The position numbers and the translations under genes were made by a program. Below are positions 17,937 to 27,315 of a stretch of DNA of 64,000 bases, one piece after another. The DNA comes from Novosphingobium fuchskuhlense. Its GTDB lineage: Bacteria > Pseudomonadota > Alphaproteobacteria > Sphingomonadales > Sphingomonadaceae. Numbering within the stretch: the first letter of the stretch is position 1; the number at the start of each line of letters is the position of its first letter. The stretch is from positions 310,001-374,000 of the forward strand of contig NZ_KQ954245.1 of assembly GCF_001519075.1 (NCBI RefSeq). Direction: 5' to 3'. The notes below the pieces were generated by a model. It made no database searches. It was not told where the DNA came from and saw only the letters and a program-made list of their open reading frames with translations.

Positions 17937-19123
17937 CAGAACACCGGGTGCTGGGTCATTTCCAGGTGCAGCATATCCCCGGTGTAGGGATGCGCGCGGG
18001 CGACGTCCTCGTTGAGTTCGACCCCGAGGCCGGGTTCGGTCGGCGGGATCACATGGCCCTCCTCGAAACGGATCGGGCGTTTCAGGATATCGGTATGGAA
18101 CCCGCCCCAGGTCTCGATGCTTTCGAGGATCAGGAAATTGGGTGTCGCGGTTGCCAGCTGGATATTTGCGGCGCCCACCACCGGCCCGCAATAGAGGTGC
18201 GGTGCGATCTGGGCGTGGCGGACTTCGGCCATCCCGGCGATCTTCTTGGCCTCGAGCAGCCCGCCGACGCGCCCCAGGTTCATCTGCAGGATCGCCGCGC
18301 CGCCTGCATCGAGCAGGCGGGCAAAGTCGTATTTGGTCGAAAGCCGCTCGCCCGTCGCGATCGGGATCGAGGTCGCGCGGGCGACCTTGGCCATTTCCTC
18401 GGGCGCATCGGGCGGCACGGGCTCTTCAAGCCACAGCGGATCGGCTGCCTCGAGCCGCTTCGCGAGCCGGATCGCACCCGCCGCGGTCATCTGGCCATGA
18501 GTGCCGAACAGGAGGTCTGCGCGGCTCCCCACCGCCTCGCGCAGCGTGTTCGCAAATCGCTCGGACAGGTCGAGCGCCTCCAGCGACAATTGCCGCCCGT
18601 CGAACGCGGAATAAGGCCCCGCCGGATCGAACTTCAGCGCGGTGAAGCCCAGTCCGAGGTATTCCGCCGAACGCTCCGCCGCGAGATCCGGGTCGTGATA
18701 AACGTCCGTCTTGTCGCCGGGGCGCGGGTAGATATAGGTGTAGGCACGAAGCCGCTCGTGAACCTGCCCGCCCAGCAGCTTGTAGACCGGCTGCCCCGCC
18801 GCCTTGCCGATGATATCCCAGCACGCCATTTCCAACGCGCTCAGCACGCCCATCAGCGAAAGGTCGGAATGCTGGGTAAACCCGCTCGAATAGACCCGCC
18901 GCCAGAGGGTCTCGATGTCATGCGGATCGCGGCCCTCGGCATAGCGCGCGAAGACGTCTTCGATCATCTTGGCCACGAGGTGGGGTGAGAAGGGGACGCA
19001 ATAGGCCTCCCCGATCCCGCTGATCCCGCAGGCCGTCGTCAGTTTGACGAACACGAAGTAGCGCCCGCCGAAATGCGGCGGCGGATTGCCGACGACGAAA
19101 GTCTCGATGTCGGCGAGTTTCAT
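17936..19123 (-). CDS. Mandelate racemase/muconate lactonizing enzyme family protein
   Basis: The 395-residue protein is an enolase-superfamily member: an N-terminal capping domain (ISGIGEAY), then the barrel with GTHGQM, PLWLEEPVPPD, ATGERLSTKYDF and AQIAPHLYCGP. The EEP and GER motifs supply metal ligands. The position often written as Asp (DxNG) reads GTHG, as in a subgroup often annotated as sugar-acid dehydratases or cycloisomerases. Such enzymes abstract a proton alpha to a carboxylate. The gene is coupled by an ATGA overlap to the upstream aldehyde dehydrogenase (19120-19123), so it probably acts on the acid that enzyme makes. The exact reaction is unknown. Confidence 0.85.
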   Translation of the reverse strand: MKLADIETFVVGNPPPHFGGRYFVFVKLTTACGISGIGEAYCVPFSPHLVAKMIEDVFARYAEGRDPHDIETLWRRVYSSGFTQHSDLSLMGVLSALEMACWDIIGKAAGQPVYKLLGGQVHERLRAYTYIYPRPGDKTDVYHDPDLAAERSAEYLGLGFTALKFDPAGPYSAFDGRQLSLEALDLSERFANTLREAVGSRADLLFGTHGQMTAAGAIRLAKRLEAADPLWLEEPVPPDAPEEMAKVARATSIPIATGERLSTKYDFARLLDAGGAAILQMNLGRVGGLLEAKKIAGMAEVRHAQIAPHLYCGPVVGAANIQLATATPNFLILESIETWGGFHTDILKRPIRFEEGHVIPPTEPGLGVELNEDVARAHPYTGDMLHLEMTQHPVF

Positions 19124-20565
19124 GCCGCCGCTTCGAAACCGTTGATGATCTTGATCTCAAGGTAGTCGTGGAGGCCGAATTCGCCCCATTCACGCCCGTT
19201 GCCCGATTGCTTGTAGCCGCCGAAGGGGGAGCAGTATTCCTGTCCCGCTCCGTTGAGATAGACGCTGCCCGCGCGCAGCTGCCGCGCCACCCGGCGCGCG
19301 CGGTCGAGGTCGCCAGTCTGGACATAGGCGGCGAGGCCATAGGGCGTGTCGTTGGCGATGGCGACGGCGTCCGCCTCGTCCTTGAACGGGATCATCGTGA
19401 GCACCGGCCCGAAGATTTCCTCGCGCGCAATGGTCATCTGGTTTGTGACGTCCGCGAAGATCGTCGGCTGGACGTAGTAGCCGCGGTTGAACCCGTCAGC
19501 GCGGCCCGGACCGCCCGTCACCAGCCGCGCGCCTTCCGCGATGCCCGCTTCGATGAGCTTCTGGATGCGCTCGAAATGGACCTTGCTCACCACTGGACCA
19601 ATATGCGGACCCTTTTCCATCGGGTCGCCGAGCTGCACGCTTTCCGCCACGCTCTTCGCGATCTCGACCGCCTCGTCATAGACCGAGGCCTCGACCAGCA
19701 TGCGCGTTGGCGCGTTGCAAGATTGGCCGGTGTTGTTGAAGCAGTGGCGCACGCCGCGCGTGACGGCAGCCTCAAGCCCCGCATCGGCGAACACGAGGTT
19801 CGGCGACTTGCCACCCAGTTCCTGGCTGACGCGCTTGACGGTCTCGGCGGCGGACTTTGCCACCTGGATGCCCGCGCGGGTCGACCCGGTGAAGGAGACC
19901 ATGTCGGCCTCAGGGTGGCCGGTCAGCGCATCGCCGATGCCGGGGCCGGTGCCGTGGACCATGTTGAACACGCCCGCCGGGAAGCCCGCCTCATGGATGA
20001 ACTCTGCGAAGAGCTGCGCCGAAAGCGGCGCGATTTCGCTGGGCTTCAGGACCATCGTGCAGCCCGCGACCAGCGCCGGGCCGATCTTGGCGGCGAGCTG
20101 GTTGATCGGCCAGTTCCACGGCGTGATCAGCGCGCAGACGCCGACGGCCTCATGCACGAGGCGTCCCCGGCTGCCGAGCTGGCGTTCCCACACCATTTCA
20201 CGCGCGGCCCGCACTGTTTCCTTAAGGTGGCCGGGCCCGCACTCGGCCTGGGCATTGTAGGACAGGTCGTAAGGCGCGCCCATCTCGGTGCTGATGGCCG
20301 TGACCATCTCGTCATAGCGCGCCTCGAACACCGCGATCAGCTTCTCGACGAGCGCGAGACGCTCTTCGAGGCTCGTGGTGGAATAGCCGTCAAACGCCGC
20401 GCGGGCGGCTGCCATCGCGCGGTCGACATCGTCCGGGCCGCAAAGCGCCACGCGCGCGCAGACTTCCTCTGTCGCCGGATTGACTGCCTCGAACAGCGCG
20501 GTCGAGGTTGCGGGCAGGGCCCACTGGCCGTTTATGTAGGAGGGGAGGGGCTTCAGCTCAGACAT
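19120..20565 (-). CDS. NAD(P)-dependent aldehyde dehydrogenase
   Basis: The 481-residue enzyme carries all catalytic ALDH residues: N151 in TPWNWP, E249 in QELGGKSPN and nucleophile C283 in GQSCN. Its length and the C-terminal [18 protein letters not shown] match the betaine-aldehyde/aryl-aldehyde type family. ATG 20565 lies inside the end of the MFS gene (8-base overlap), and the gene's stop overlaps the next gene. It probably turns the aldehyde made by the GMC oxidoreductase, or by the forward operon, into an acid. Substrate is inferred from context only. Confidence 0.92.
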   Translation of the reverse strand: MSELKPLPSYINGQWALPATSTALFEAVNPATEEVCARVALCGPDDVDRAMAAARAAFDGYSTTSLEERLALVEKLIAVFEARYDEMVTAISTEMGAPYDLSYNAQAECGPGHLKETVRAAREMVWERQLGSRGRLVHEAVGVCALITPWNWPINQLAAKIGPALVAGCTMVLKPSEIAPLSAQLFAEFIHEAGFPAGVFNMVHGTGPGIGDALTGHPEADMVSFTGSTRAGIQVAKSAAETVKRVSQELGGKSPNLVFADAGLEAAVTRGVRHCFNNTGQSCNAPTRMLVEASVYDEAVEIAKSVAESVQLGDPMEKGPHIGPVVSKVHFERIQKLIEAGIAEGARLVTGGPGRADGFNRGYYVQPTIFADVTNQMTIAREEIFGPVLTMIPFKDEADAVAIANDTPYGLAAYVQTGDLDRARRVARQLRAGSVYLNGAGQEYCSPFGGYKQSGNGREWGEFGLHDYLEIKIINGFEAAA

Positions 20566-21868
20566 GACCGATGGCTCGCTTCTGGTCTTCGACGATCGTT
20601 TTCGCCGCCATGAAATAGTGGAAGGCCGCCCAGAAACCGGTCGGCGCGAGGATGAGGAGCGCCGAGCGCAGCGAAGCGGCGTCGGGGCCGGCGGGCCCGG
20701 CAAAGTAGTCGCTCAGCATGCCGACGCCCTGCGGTGCGACGATCAGGTTGAACACGTTGGCGATAAGCAGTGCAATCGCGCTGAACATCGCGCGCATTTT
20801 GGGCGGTGCGAGGTTCTGGCCGAGCGCGAAGGCGGGGCCGATGTAGAAGTAGATGCCCGGGATGAACAGCCACAGCGATACCGTCGCCAGCGTCAGGTTG
20901 TGGGTATAGATCGCGATGATGCCGGGCACTGTTGCGACCGCGGTCACCGCGCCCAGCAGGTACACGATCTTGCGCGGATCGGTGTAGGACGGACGGCCGA
21001 GAATCCAGGCTGTCAGGAGCGAGGCGCCGATGCCCATGACAAGATGGATCGGCCCGACGATCGCGCCGGCCGCACCGACGTCGATCTGGTACGTGCGTTG
21101 CAGGAACGTGGGGATGAACCACATCAGGCCCCAGCCCCAGAGCGCGCCCACGCCGCTGCCCATCATCACGTGCACCGCCGATTTCTGGCTGAGGCAGAAG
21201 CGCATGGTTTCCATGAGCGTCGGATCATCCTCGCTCTTGATCACGTCGAGACAACCGCGCTTGGGCTCGCGGATCGTCGCCATGATCAGCAGCGCGAGCA
21301 GCACGCCGGGAATGCCGAGTACGAGGAACGCCGCGCGCCAGCCATAGGCATGGGCCACCGCGCCCGCCATGTCCGCGCCGATCCATGCACCGATGGGGGC
21401 GCCGAGGCAGAAGATCGTCAGCGCCATCGGGCGCCGCGCGGCGGGGAAATAGTCGCAGATGATCGAGTTGCAGGAAGGCGTGCCGCCCGCCTCGCCCACG
21501 CCCACGCCCATCCGCGCGAGCAAGAGCTGCATGTAGCCGCGCGAAAGGCCGCACATCGTTGTCATCACCGACCACAGCGTGATCGAGATCGCCAGCAGGT
21601 TGCGCCGGTTGTAACGGTCGGCGATCCACGAAAGCGGAATGCCCATGCTCACGTAGAACAGCGCCAGCGAAACGCCGGTCAGAAAGGCCACGCCGCCATC
21701 GCTGAGATGCAGGTCGAGCCGAATCTGCTCCAGCACGGTCGACATCACGTAGCGGTCCGCGATGTTGATCGTGTAGGCCAGCATCATGACCAGCAGCACG
21801 TACCAGCGCAGGGCTGCCGAAGCATTCTCCTCGCCCGCGGGGGCGGCGGTTGCACCTATTGCTGCCAT
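20558..21868 (-). CDS. MFS transporter (spinster-like)
   Basis: The 436-residue protein has about 12 hydrophobic segments. Family motifs are MLAYTINIADRYVMSTVLEQI in helix 1, the loop motif WIADRYNRRNLL, and RMGVGVGEAGGTPSC. These belong to the spinster-like branch of the major facilitator superfamily, which is expanded in sphingomonads. ATG 21868 follows CAGGA with 6-base spacing; the open frame continues upstream but without a better start. As first gene of the ALDH-MR/MLE-GMC operon it probably imports the operon's substrate across the inner membrane. Confidence 0.88.
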   Translation of the reverse strand: MAAIGATAAPAGEENASAALRWYVLLVMMLAYTINIADRYVMSTVLEQIRLDLHLSDGGVAFLTGVSLALFYVSMGIPLSWIADRYNRRNLLAISITLWSVMTTMCGLSRGYMQLLLARMGVGVGEAGGTPSCNSIICDYFPAARRPMALTIFCLGAPIGAWIGADMAGAVAHAYGWRAAFLVLGIPGVLLALLIMATIREPKRGCLDVIKSEDDPTLMETMRFCLSQKSAVHVMMGSGVGALWGWGLMWFIPTFLQRTYQIDVGAAGAIVGPIHLVMGIGASLLTAWILGRPSYTDPRKIVYLLGAVTAVATVPGIIAIYTHNLTLATVSLWLFIPGIYFYIGPAFALGQNLAPPKMRAMFSAIALLIANVFNLIVAPQGVGMLSDYFAGPAGPDAASLRSALLILAPTGFWAAFHYFMAAKTIVEDQKRAIGHV

Positions 21869-21897
21869 TGCCGTTCCTGTCCCTTTTCTGTGTTGAT

Positions 21898-23961
21898 TTA
21901 TTGTGGTGCCAGCTCGGGGCCCAGCGCCTCGCGCAAGGCCCCGAGCCAGGGCTCGAACTTCTTCCACTGATCAAGTCCGTCGCGGAAGATCGGCCGACGG
22001 ACCTGTTCGGAGCTCGGCGTGCGTACGCTGCGCCTCGTCTTGTGAAATTCGATGCAGGCTTCTTCGAAGGGGAGGCCGCAGTAGTCGAGGATCCGCCGCA
22101 CGCTGCCTTCAAGGTCCTCGACCACGTCCTCGTGCTGCACGCGCAGCACCCGGCCGGGGAGCACCGCGTCCCAGTGGTCCATCAGCTCGACATAGGTCTT
22201 GTAGTAGCGGGCGATGTCCTCGATCCCGTAGGTGAATTCCTGCCCTTGCGCGAAGAGCTGCTTCAGATTGCTGAAGCAGCACGCCATCGGATCGCGCCGC
22301 GCGTCGATGATCTTGGCGTTGGGCAGAATGAGGTGGATCAGGCCGACATGCCGGAAGTTGTTCGGCATCTTGTCGATGAAGAACGGCCGGCCGAGAATGC
22401 GGTTGGGCATCGTGTCCGCGATATACTGCGCGCCGTAACGGCGCACGGCCTCGGCATCGAGGTCCTGAAGCGATCCGGGATAGAGCGGCTGGTCGAAATT
22501 GAGCTCGCGGCCCTGCAGTTCGTGCACGATGCGCTGGATATCGGGCAGTTCCTGCGTGCCTTCGACCATCGAGTGCGAGGCGAGGATCTGTTCGAGCAGG
22601 GTGGAACCCGAGCGCGGCAGGCCGAGCACGAAGATCGGGGAGGGATCGTCCAGCCCCCAGCCTTCGCGCGCGGCAAAGAAGGCGGAGGTGCAGACGCGCT
22701 TCTGTTCGCGGGTGTTGGTTTCGAAGACCTCGGGTATATAGCCGTTGCTGGCACGGTGCATGGCATTGCCGCGGACATAGGCCGCCCACGAGCCTTCATG
22801 GTCGCCGGCGTCTTCCAGCGCCTTGCCCAGCGCGAACGCGATGTGGATGCGGTCCACGTCGGCAGTTTCTGGGGCCTCCAGCCGCCCTTGCATGACCGCG
22901 ATGGACTCAGGCGAAAAGCGGTAGGTCTTGAGGTTGGCGAGGCTCCACCAGGCATCACCGAAATCCGGCCGATCGGCGGTCGCGGCCATATAGGCGTCGA
23001 TCGCTTCGGGCGTGCGGGCTTCGGTCTTGAGCGCGTGTCCGAGCCAAAGGTTGAGATCGGCCCGGCGGACGCGGGCTTCCAGCGTGTCGCCTGCTATCTC
23101 CGCGATCATCGCGCGGTATTCCGGGATCACGCTCTCGAAATCGCCAAGGCCCACCCGGATCGTGGCGGCCTGGATGCGGTGTGCATGGTTCCCGGGATCG
23201 CGCCGCAACAGCGGCTCCAGGGCTTCGCGCGCCTGGGGAAACTTGTGCCGCGCGATCAGCACCTGCACATATTCGTGCCGTGCTTCCTCATGGTCGGGCA
23301 CCAGCGCGAGCATGCCTTCATAGAGCGCCTCGGCATCGTCGAGCACATTGCGGCGATGGCCGATCTGAGCGAGCAGACGCATCGCTTCGGGGTGGTTTCC
23401 CGCTTCCAGCAGGAAGCGCCGGATGAGCGATTCCGCCACATCGACCTCGCCATCGCCGTAAAGCACTTTGGCCTGAACGATCGGCGGTGGCAGGCTGGCG
23501 AGATGGGCGAAATGGCGCGTGGCGAGTTCGGCGCTGCGGGTGTCACCCGTCATGCGGTAGAGCCCGTCGAGCATGCGCCAGCCCATTGCCAGCGCTGGAT
23601 TGGCCCCGACCGCGAGGCGCAAGTCGAAGATCGCCGCCGGTGCATCGCGCCGGGCGACATGGCAGAGCCCGCGCTCCAGATAGAGCTGGCTGAAATTGGG
23701 ATGATGCTGTGCGAAGCGCGCCAGCGCCTCAAGCGCGGCATCGGTCTGCTGCAACATGCGCAGCGAATGCGCCTCGATCAGCAGCAATTCGCGGTTGGCG
23801 GGATCGACGGGAAGCAGCTTCCGTGCGCCTGCGGCAGCGGCCGCGTAATCGCCCTTGGCCTGGAGGGCATGCAGCGCCGTGATGTCGGCCTCGGGCACTG
23901 CGGCAGAGGGCGAAGCAGGGCGTGTCTTGTCAGTGGGAGTCAATTCGATCTGCGTGGCCAT
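21898..23961 (-). CDS. TPR-repeat sulfotransferase family protein
   Basis: The 687-residue protein has an N-terminal superhelical region (about 30-430) of tetratricopeptide-like repeats, many reading DxAEALYxxxLALxPDHEEAR. A C-terminal sulfotransferase domain starts with the PAPS-binding loop GLPRSGSTLLEQIL (447-460). A second PAPS-contact region is IIDARRDPMACCFSNLKQLF. Similar proteins are very common in sphingomonads, often beside TonB receptors and catabolic genes; their acceptors are mostly unknown. It lies 29 bases upstream of the MFS start on the same strand, so it may be transcribed with that operon. Confidence 0.88.
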   Translation of the reverse strand: MATQIELTPTDKTRPASPSAAVPEADITALHALQAKGDYAAAAAGARKLLPVDPANRELLLIEAHSLRMLQQTDAALEALARFAQHHPNFSQLYLERGLCHVARRDAPAAIFDLRLAVGANPALAMGWRMLDGLYRMTGDTRSAELATRHFAHLASLPPPIVQAKVLYGDGEVDVAESLIRRFLLEAGNHPEAMRLLAQIGHRRNVLDDAEALYEGMLALVPDHEEARHEYVQVLIARHKFPQAREALEPLLRRDPGNHAHRIQAATIRVGLGDFESVIPEYRAMIAEIAGDTLEARVRRADLNLWLGHALKTEARTPEAIDAYMAATADRPDFGDAWWSLANLKTYRFSPESIAVMQGRLEAPETADVDRIHIAFALGKALEDAGDHEGSWAAYVRGNAMHRASNGYIPEVFETNTREQKRVCTSAFFAAREGWGLDDPSPIFVLGLPRSGSTLLEQILASHSMVEGTQELPDIQRIVHELQGRELNFDQPLYPGSLQDLDAEAVRRYGAQYIADTMPNRILGRPFFIDKMPNNFRHVGLIHLILPNAKIIDARRDPMACCFSNLKQLFAQGQEFTYGIEDIARYYKTYVELMDHWDAVLPGRVLRVQHEDVVEDLEGSVRRILDYCGLPFEEACIEFHKTRRSVRTPSSEQVRRPIFRDGLDQWKKFEPWLGALREALGPELAPQ

Positions 23962-24036
23962 TAACGCACTTTCCTGCCGGCTGACGCCGTTTGCCCATCA
24001 AACTCGCCCATCAAAGGCTCTGGGCCGCCGGAAAGC

Positions 24037-24065
24037 AAGGGGTGGCGTTTGTGGCGCCACCCCTT
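24037..24065. terminator. Hairpin downstream of the TonB receptor gene
   Basis: An 11-base perfect stem, AAGGGGTGGCG at 24037-24047 and CGCCACCCCTT at 24055-24065, has a 7-base loop. It lies 19 bases past the stop of the reverse TonB receptor gene and about 75 bases before the start of the sulfotransferase gene on the same strand. It probably ends or attenuates receptor transcription. Confidence 0.6.
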
Positions 24066-24083
24066 CCATTCATTTGCATCAGA

Positions 24084-26771
24084 TCACAGCTTGGTGGCGA
24101 TCTTGATGCCGTAGGTCAGCGGACGGACAACCGTCGAAGTCTTGATGAACTGCGACGAGTTGGTGAACGTCGATGCGTGGCTGTTGAAGATGTTGTCGCC
24201 AAACAGCGTAACCGTCCAGTTGTCACGCGTGAAGCCGACCTGGGCGTCAGCCAGCGCGTAGCCCTTCATCTTGTAGCGCAGCACCGTGGTGCCGGGGACG
24301 ATGATCCCGTTCGGGCCGACACCGTTGCCGTTGCCCGCTTCGTCGCCCGACGGGTAGGTGCCCGGCTGGTTGAAGTACGAGCTGGTGTAGTTCACGCCGC
24401 CCGCAACGAACCATTCCACGCCACCCTTGCCGGTCCATTCGTAGCGGCCGCGGATGTTGCCCTGGAAGTGCGGGCTGAACGGCGTGATGCTGCCAGGCGT
24501 ACCGAACGGGCTCTGCACATCCTTGACCGCACCGCCCGAGAACACCTGGGTGATGCACTTGCCGAAGCTCGACACACCCGGGTTGTTGGCGATGAAGCAG
24601 GGCGAATTCGCCTGCTTGCTGTCATTGTAGGTCGCCGAACCCTGGAACGTGAGGCCTGCGGCCGGACGTGCCACGATCTGCACTTCGGCACCCTTGATGT
24701 GGTAGGTCGGGCCGTTCACCGCGAAGGCGGTGTTGCCGAAGCCGGCTGCCGGGTTGAAGAAGCCGATCTGGATGTTGTCCCAGCTCATGTAATAAGCCGA
24801 GAGGTTGAACGTGACCTTGCGGTCGAACAGATCGGTCTTCAGGCCGCCTTCCCAGTTGGTCAGGTTGTCCGGCGCATAGGCGGCGGAAACCAGCAGCTGC
24901 GGAGCGTGCGGCGGCAGCGGATCCTTCACACGGGCCGAAGAGCCGCGGTTGAAGGCGCCCGGACGGAAGCCCTGGCTCCACGTTGCGTAGAGCATGGTGC
25001 CCGGCGAGGGCTTCCAGGTGATCGTCGCCTTGCTCTTGAAGCCGCTGTAGTGCGCCTGCAGGTTCTGCGCATCGAGGTTCGAGCCGGTCGCGCAGACCGG
25101 AACCTGATAGCAGCCGCCGTTGAACGAGGAGTAGACCGAGCCGGTCTCGTATTCCTTGTAGTAGTAGTGGCGGGTGCCGCCCGTGATGGTCAGGTTCGGC
25201 AGAATGTCGAAATCGACCGAGAGGAACTGGGCGTACTGCTTGAAGCCGCGCTGGGTGTCTTCACCGAAGGCGACATACGGCCCACGCGGACCCTGCACGT
25301 TCAGGGTCGCGTTCGGATTTGGCGCGACGAGGCCCATGCAGACGGTGCCAGCATTCTTGATCTGGTCAGCGGTGAGCGAGGGATCGCACGACGGGATGGT
25401 CTTGTAGTCCCAATCCTGGTTGTCCTGGATCTTGAAGTTTTCGTAGTACGCACCCGCGATCGCCCGGATCCGGCCGCTGTCAGGCGTCGAAATGCGGAAT
25501 TCGTGGCTTTCATGCGTGTTGCGGACCTTGTCGGTCCAGTAGCTGGTCGGCTCGTAGCAGTACGGCGCCTTGCCGACGTTCCAGTAGTAGTTCGCACCGC
25601 CGGTGCACTGATAGAAGATGCCGTAGGTCGAACGCGCGTAGTTGGTGTAGTCACCCTGCTGCGAGATGTGACGCGTCAGGTACGCACCGGTGTAGATCAC
25701 CTTGAAATCGCCGAGCTTGCCATTCAGCGTCCAGGCGGTGTTGGTGTAATCGTCCTTGTTGTACTGCGGCGCGAACAGCGTCGAGGACAGGCCAGTCAGC
25801 GGCTGATAGTCATACGTGTAGCTCTGGGCCGCGAACGTGCCCTTCGACTCGAGCTTCTGGTAGGCCTCGGTGACGAGCAGGTCCCAGTCCGGCGCGATCT
25901 TCCAACCCACCGCGACGCGGCCACCGGTGTAGTCCACCGGGTTGAAGTTGTCTTCGACCAGCGAGTTGTTGTCGTACTTGCCCTGACGAACCTGCTGGTC
26001 CGGGGTCAGCTGGTTGCCGTTGCCCTGATAAGCGAGGTAGTACGAGCCGAGGTCGCTCGGCCGACGCGTGAACGTCGAGAACTTGTTGTCGATGTAGCCG
26101 CCGTGATGATCGGCATAGACCACCGCGCGGATCGCGAGCTTGTCCTCGATGACCGGGATGTTGAACATCGCGTTGAACGACCCGTTCGCCGCACCCTGCG
26201 CCGTGCCGCCGAAGCTGCCTTCGAGACGGCCCTCGAACTTGTTGTACTTGGGCTTGTTGGTGATGTAGCGCAGCACACCGGCCTGCGCGCCGCCGCCGAA
26301 GAGGGTGCCCTGCGGACCCTCGAGCACTTCGACGCGCTCGATGTCGGCAACATAGATGTCGACGTTGCGCGCCGGGAACTGCATCGACTGGTCATCGAGG
26401 TAGACCGCCACGTTCGGGAAGCCGCCGATCGTCGCCGAGGACTGCTGACCCGCGAAACCGGCCGACAGACCGCGCAGGAAGATCGCGCCCTGGCCCGGAC
26501 CGTTGTTCGAGAAGGTGACGTTCGGGGTGTACTTGAGCAGGCCGTCGATCGAGGTGACGTTGAGCTTGCTCAGCGTGTCGGTGCTGAACGCCTGAAGGGT
26601 CAGCGGCACGTCCTGGATCGACTGGTCGCGGCGCTGCGCCGTGACGATGATCACGTCAGAGCTGGTGGAGGCGGCGGCATCTGCCTGCGGCGCAGACTGC
26701 GCCAGCGCCAGTTCGCCCGAGCCCAGCGCGACGGCCGCGGCGGCGCACGACAACATAAACCGTGATTTCAT
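24084..26771 (-). CDS. TonB-dependent outer-membrane receptor
   Basis: The 895-residue receptor has a signal peptide (MKSRFMLSCAAAAVALGSGE, cleaved near LAQS), then a TonB-box-like DVIIVTAQRRDQSIQDVPLT, a plug with VEVLEGPQGTLFGGGAQAGVLRYIT, and a long beta-barrel. It should import a large or scarce substrate using TonB energy. Start ATG 26771 is preferred over 26783 because GGGGG precedes it by a few bases and the signal peptide then begins with MKS. It lies between the transporter operon and the Rieske operon, divergent from the latter. It is therefore a good candidate for outer-membrane uptake of the pathway's substrate. Confidence 0.93.
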   Translation of the reverse strand: MKSRFMLSCAAAAVALGSGELALAQSAPQADAAASTSSDVIIVTAQRRDQSIQDVPLTLQAFSTDTLSKLNVTSIDGLLKYTPNVTFSNNGPGQGAIFLRGLSAGFAGQQSSATIGGFPNVAVYLDDQSMQFPARNVDIYVADIERVEVLEGPQGTLFGGGAQAGVLRYITNKPKYNKFEGRLEGSFGGTAQGAANGSFNAMFNIPVIEDKLAIRAVVYADHHGGYIDNKFSTFTRRPSDLGSYYLAYQGNGNQLTPDQQVRQGKYDNNSLVEDNFNPVDYTGGRVAVGWKIAPDWDLLVTEAYQKLESKGTFAAQSYTYDYQPLTGLSSTLFAPQYNKDDYTNTAWTLNGKLGDFKVIYTGAYLTRHISQQGDYTNYARSTYGIFYQCTGGANYYWNVGKAPYCYEPTSYWTDKVRNTHESHEFRISTPDSGRIRAIAGAYYENFKIQDNQDWDYKTIPSCDPSLTADQIKNAGTVCMGLVAPNPNATLNVQGPRGPYVAFGEDTQRGFKQYAQFLSVDFDILPNLTITGGTRHYYYKEYETGSVYSSFNGGCYQVPVCATGSNLDAQNLQAHYSGFKSKATITWKPSPGTMLYATWSQGFRPGAFNRGSSARVKDPLPPHAPQLLVSAAYAPDNLTNWEGGLKTDLFDRKVTFNLSAYYMSWDNIQIGFFNPAAGFGNTAFAVNGPTYHIKGAEVQIVARPAAGLTFQGSATYNDSKQANSPCFIANNPGVSSFGKCITQVFSGGAVKDVQSPFGTPGSITPFSPHFQGNIRGRYEWTGKGGVEWFVAGGVNYTSSYFNQPGTYPSGDEAGNGNGVGPNGIIVPGTTVLRYKMKGYALADAQVGFTRDNWTVTLFGDNIFNSHASTFTNSSQFIKTSTVVRPLTYGIKIATKL

Positions 26772-27315
26772 TGTTACCCCCATCTTTCCCATATTTGTCC
26801 GACACCTGGCCGGAGCACACCAACGACGCGATGGCTGGCAAAGCGGGAAAAAATTCAGGGAAAACCTGCGGGGAAAGGCGCGAGGGGCAATGCAACAGCC
26901 GCTCCGCACCAGATCAGCCGAACCCGGCGGATCTTCTCCACGCTGGCAATACCCTGATTTTACTCCCCGTTTTTTGCACGCGCATCGTCGCGTTTGGGGA
27001 AGCCTAGGAGAAACCAAAGGGTAAATCCACCCCCAGAATGCCGCACTGCAATGTCGTGTCCGGGTGTTGCATTTCGGTCGCGCTGCATTCGTATGCAGCC
27101 AGCATCCCTCATAAACAATTGAAAAAAAATAATATTACCCGAACTCGCTGAATTCCTTGGTCTCTTCTGAAACCGCTCTGCCTGCGCCGGGCGCCCCATC
27201 GCCATGCCTTTTTGTCATTTTTCCATGGCGGCATAAGGAAATCCGATTGGCTGCATTCCTCGCCATGGTCCACCCGGATGCCATCCGTTCCTCGTGCCAT
27301 CGGGACAACTCACGC
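26772..27315. promoter_or_regulatory. Divergent intergenic region between TonB receptor and Rieske operon
   Basis: These 544 bases hold no convincing gene. The first part is the leader of the reverse receptor gene. At 27082-27099 there is a perfect palindrome GCTGCAT-TCGT-ATGCAGC, preceded by the related TTGCATTTCG at 27068. An AT-rich block with CAATTGAAAAAAAATAATATT follows at about 27116-27136. The palindrome plus AT-rich block suggest a regulated promoter driving one or both flanking operons. An in-frame extension of the Rieske gene up to 27157 is possible but lacks family similarity. Confidence 0.5.

Noticed and set aside
23991..26765. 924-codon forward open frame opposite the TonB receptor
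   Set aside because: No signal peptide or domain; codon pattern is the mirror of the receptor gene.
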